Part shown: piece by piece, positions 43,322 through 46,590 of the stretch
How the letters are laid out: each line of letters opens with the position of its first letter
Numbering within the stretch: position 1 is the stretch's first letter
Assembly: GCA_049999725.1 (NCBI GenBank)
Contig: JBNGIS010020617.1
Coordinates: 1-46,590, forward strand
DNA: 46,590 nt
Origin: Haplomitrium mnioides
Taxonomy: Eukaryota; Marchantiophyta; Haplomitriopsida; Calobryales
Direction: 5' to 3'
Translations under genes and position numbers: made by a program
The notes under the pieces: generated by a model
Told to the model about the DNA's origin: nothing
Database searches by the model: none
Seen by the model: the letters and a program-made list of their open reading frames with translations, nothing else

Positions 43322-44029
43322 TTTTTTGAGTTGAAAAATCACAATTTTTCCCCCCAAAAAAAGTTCATGTTTTGAGTAGCCTATTCTTAGTTCAAAGTAG
43401 CGGTTGTTGTGTTGCCAATGGTGATAGTGTATAACAATCAAAATTGAGGCAGTCATTCAATTGAGTGCTTTGAGTATTTTGAACAAACATATTTGGGTCT
43501 TGGACTTTACTAGTTGTTGACAAAGATGTCTCTACAACGTTTTGATAATTGTGACTTGAATGCCAACTAGTTGCCTTCAAGAAGTCTTTGTTGCTCTTAA
43601 ATCTCAAACGAGAAGTTTTGGTTGCATTGAAACAAAGTACAGTTAGAGTGTCCAACCCTAAATGCTAGTTGGTCCTTGTGTTTTGAAAATCTCCAGAAGG
43701 AATTAACTTAGATCACTTGATCGGTAAGTTAGATCCCTTGCATGTATTAGGTTGAGTCTTTGATCCTATGCGTGTATAGGGTTCAATCCTTGATCGTATT
43801 CATCCATAAGAATCCCTCTCACGATCTTTATCTATTTGACGTATCTTGTTCAATAAGTGGCATGTTTTTGCCCAAAATACTAGCCATCACACTTGATGCT
43901 CTTGGTTTTCCAATGCTTTCCTCCTCATAATGATGATTTGAAAGTTTCTTAAATTGTTGTCCAAAAGTAACACTTTTTTAGAACAAAATTCTTGAAATTC
44001 AAATCGCTTCTCTATGAGACTCTTGCCAT
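43322..44029 (-). pseudogene. Gene-B copy 3: N-terminal fragment split by copia-2
   Basis: ATG at 44029 (MARV...) corresponds to the gene-B start at 29731. The DNA then aligns through GTGTTACTTTT and AGAGCATCAAGTGTGATGGC, giving RASSVMASILGK in both copies. At 43392-43460 NFDCYTLSPLATQQ matches NFGDEPLSPIAPLKQ of gene B. Several stops and shifts are present. The copy is cut on the left by the copia-2 LTR and followed within 40 bp on the right by the inverted GC-rich LTR. Confidence 0.7.
43720..43815 (-). repeat. Palindrome repeat in gene-B copy 3
   Basis: Cores GATCCCTTGCATGTATTAGG and GATCCTATGCGTGTATAGGG occupy the same position in the gene as the P4 repeat of gene B, about 30-40 bp apart. 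Confidence 0.6.
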
Positions 44030-44069
44030 TTCAAAATACAAATCAAAAAGCAAAAATTCAATACAATAA

Positions 44070-46590
44070 TGTCGCTCCTCTGTTTCCGGCCTTAACCTTT
44101 TCAGGCCCCGTTTCGATGCAGGGGAGGACGTGTTTACGGGCTTTGGGGTTCTTTTCTGAGATGGCCCCTCGCCAGTTACCACTTTCAGACCTTAAGGACT
44201 CTTCTTCTCCTTACAGGCCTGTTGTGCTTCTCTCACTCTTCTTTTTTACACACTCAAGTCAGACATTTCAACCATACACACACAGGTCTACATCCATAAC
44301 ACCCAACTAGCTTGTGTGATTCTTCCTCTTTATTCGTAGGGCCCAATGACTTAGGCCTTGCCACCTTATTTGTGCTTGGGTAGAATGGTGCTGGTGACCT
44401 GCACAGCTGAACACACAACAGCTCTGGACTCCCCCTTTCAGGGTGGTCACAGGTTTGATACAACTATTCCTAACTATGCTAAGCTGCACTACTTCCTAAC
44501 TATCCTAACATGCACTGATTCCTAACTAATTCCTAACTATGCAAATAGAATCAGGAACAGAGAGCATTCACCCCCAAGAAACCAAACTTGTGTCCAGGGA
44601 TTGGACTCCTCCTTCAAGTGTGTTCCTAGGGTCTGCTCAGCTGATCTGATGTCCACTAATCTAATAACTCAAAGGGACACACATGCAAAAATGAAATCTA
44701 ACTACACATATATAAACAACACATATGTACAATATATGCAAGGGAAAACACAGTCCTTGAAGGCCCTCTGGAATTCTAACTATATATACTTCCCTTGTGA
44801 ATCCCGTTGCCTTACAACTGCAGCCCAGCAACCCACACACCCTCCACTCTAGATAGTTTTTTAACTTCCCTCGCGAGAAGCCCTGCTTTTACTTCCTCAG
44901 GCTAGGAAGAGAGTTTCTTTTACTTCCACCTCTAGAAGACAGCTTTACCAGCTGCCGGTAGCCCACTCCACCCTCGAGCCTCGACAGGTCTTACTACGCC
45001 CAGTGCACCGGCACTCGCACAGCTCCCCCCCCCCTCTCAGCTCCACTTGAGAATTAACACACTAGAGTGTCCTCGAACACTCTGGGCTGATGCTCACGCA
45101 CAAGGAACGGCAGAGACAACCCCAAGCTCCTCACTTGGCAGCCTCTCCCGAAGTCATAACTGGCCGGAATCCCTTCGAATCTATGTATCAGTAACCCTTC
45201 GCCCTGGTCCGCCTGCAAGGATGAGGTCACCTAGGTCTCCCCCCAGTCCTCCTCTAAATCCTCCGGTTCCCCTTGAGCGAGTACCCCTGCTTCACGCAGA
45301 TCCTCACTGAATCCCCACTCCAGCCGCCCCTCGTTGCGGTTTCCTTGTCCTCAAGTCGTGATGCTTCTACACAAAGAATGCAGAGAAGACCCCAAGTCCT
45401 CCCATGGTGGCCTCTCCCGAAGTCCAAGCTGACTAGAATACAATCGAGAACACCGTATCAGTAACCCTCCGCCCTGGTCTGCCTGCAAGGATGAGGTCAC
45501 CTGGGTCTCCCCCCAATCCTCCTCTAAATCCCTCGGTTCCCCTTGAGCGAGTACCCTTGCTTCACGTTGTATTGTCAGTGAATTCAGATCCCAGCCCCCC
45601 TTCGTTGCGATTCCCCTTCGCATGCAGTCGCCCCGCGCCCTGAGATTGCCTGTGCATCAACCCGAATGAATTCAAAGACAAGCGATATATACTTCCCTCG
45701 CACGTTGCCCCCCGACACCAGATCCGATGAATAGTCGTTATTGCCGTTGGCTCGAAACAGGGGACGACGACACGTGGCTTCACTGTTAGGTAATCCCGTT
45801 ACCACAGGATGGGAAGAAGCGCTGCGTGTCCAGCAGTTGGTCGAAGAAGATACGAGGACAACGGTAACTTGGAAGAAGAGCCACGAGGAATTTTGTGGGG
45901 AGAAATTCCGCAGATTCCCGCAGAAACAAGTTCGGAAAGGCCTTTGGAGCCGACTTTCGAAGTGCCCCACGGAACCAGTTCTAGGGGATCTCCTTAGATC
46001 CCCCCGTAGATGCTTCTCTCTCCTCCTTGCGCCACGTCGTCCGCTGCACCGCCGTCCGACGCCGCCCCGCAGGGGGGTAGGCCGACCACCGCGTTGACTT
46101 CTCTTTCCGTAGTTGACTCGTACGCTGCCCGAGGTCGAGTGAACTTCTCTCCAAGCGCAGTGTGTCCCGTGAAACGCCTCGGGGTCCCTGGGGTTGCCAC
46201 GTCTTTCGAAGGGTGCTGTCCGACGCCGCCCCGCAAAGGGGTAGGCGAACCGTCGCGCGGCCCCTTCTTCTGAAGTTAACCTTCGGAAACACCTCCCGGC
46301 TCCTCAGCGCGCCACGTCTCCGAAGCCCTCCCGCGGACTCCCTGCGCTCGCCACGTCATCCGTAGAGCCGCCGCGGACTTCCTCTGCTCGCCGAATAAGA
46401 ACAGTGGCGACATCGCCGTTTCAACGTACCTTCAAAGTAAGAACTACTCGCTCACCTGAGGCTAGCTTCGTTAACACTTTGAGAAGCTCGCTATAAGAAC
46501 TACTTGGCCTTTTCGGACCGTTCGCCCCTTTTGAACTTTCCGCCGCACCCCGTCAAACTTTTACCTTCTGGATGCCGAAGCGGCAAAGTG
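44070..46590 (-). mobile_element. Second GC-rich giant LTR, inverted, cut by the window end
   Basis: Its end (TG at 44070 on the plus strand, CA on the element strand) and the following 2.5 kb align with 8008 back to about 5510 in the first copy. Shared blocks include CTTCTAGAGGTGGAAG, GAGGAAGT...CAGGGCTTCTC, GGGGCCATCTCA and the TACCCCTTTGCGGGG hairpin units (two copies, 46060-46240). TATATA-containing words occur at 45685-45695 and 44780-44790. No coding region is credible. Whether it is a solo LTR or one end of a complete retrotransposon depends on sequence beyond the window. Confidence 0.6.
45100..45640 (-). repeat. Tandem 270-bp duplication in the inverted LTR
   Basis: GTATCAGTAACCC occurs at 45185 and 45455, and CTCTCCCGAAGTC and GGATGAGGTCACC blocks repeat at the same 270-bp offset. 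The copy at 4414-8008 has only one version of this segment (near 7060-7190), so the duplication is specific to this copy or has been lost from the other. Confidence 0.75.

Noticed and set aside
45741-46292. Frames of about 100 codons at the GC-rich right edge
   Set aside because: Open frames on both strands in GC-rich LTR sequence with hairpin repeats; no protein similarity recognised.

Overview
This is a stretch of eukaryotic, almost certainly land-plant, DNA made of decayed mobile elements and satellite DNA. I see no intact host gene, rRNA or tRNA. The plant call rests on two Ty1/copia elements of one clade, a multi-kilobase LTR of the kind found in large plant genomes, and GT-AG introns in the decayed genes. 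A large repeat-rich genome (gymnosperm, fern or similar) fits best, but the species cannot be told from the sequence.

Layout, left to right. Bases 1-1812 are non-coding and probably include the 5' leader of a degenerate copia element (copia-1, + strand) that runs to about 10.7 kb. Between its integrase and reverse transcriptase sits a 3.6-kb GC-rich insertion (4414-8008) with TG...CA ends and near-perfect 5-bp flanking repeats, best read as a giant solo LTR. From 10.74 to 23.66 kb lies a compound satellite locus: short 38-bp repeats, a 63/83-bp array, a 51-bp array and then about 11 kb (roughly 97 copies) of a degenerate 114-bp unit with higher-order duplications.

From 23.66 to 33.54 kb is the least familiar part. 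A decayed multi-exon gene on the minus strand (gene A, 29531 to 25123, with a ParB/sulfiredoxin-like signature) and a decayed gene on the plus strand (gene B, 29731 to 33536, resembling large uncharacterised transposon-type proteins with a DGMDQ motif) are divergent, with only about 200 bp between them. Two further 5' fragments of gene B lie at 23.67-24.18 kb and 43.32-44.03 kb. Arrays of short palindromes (GTCCATGCGCGCATGGAC-like) occur downstream of gene A, in two of its inter-exon regions, and inside the coding sequence of gene B. Their arms change together, so the palindrome is kept while the sequence drifts. This looks like a two-gene mobile element family that I cannot match to a named superfamily.

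From 35.11 to 43.32 kb a second copia element (copia-2, minus strand) has inserted into the third gene-B copy. It has LTRs of only about 105 bp, a 1.9-kb leader, and an expanded 48-bp minisatellite inside its reverse transcriptase. From 44.07 kb to the window end is a second copy of the GC-rich LTR, inverted and cut by the window edge. Five runs of N are assembly gaps; two 10-N gaps have identical 47-bp flanks.
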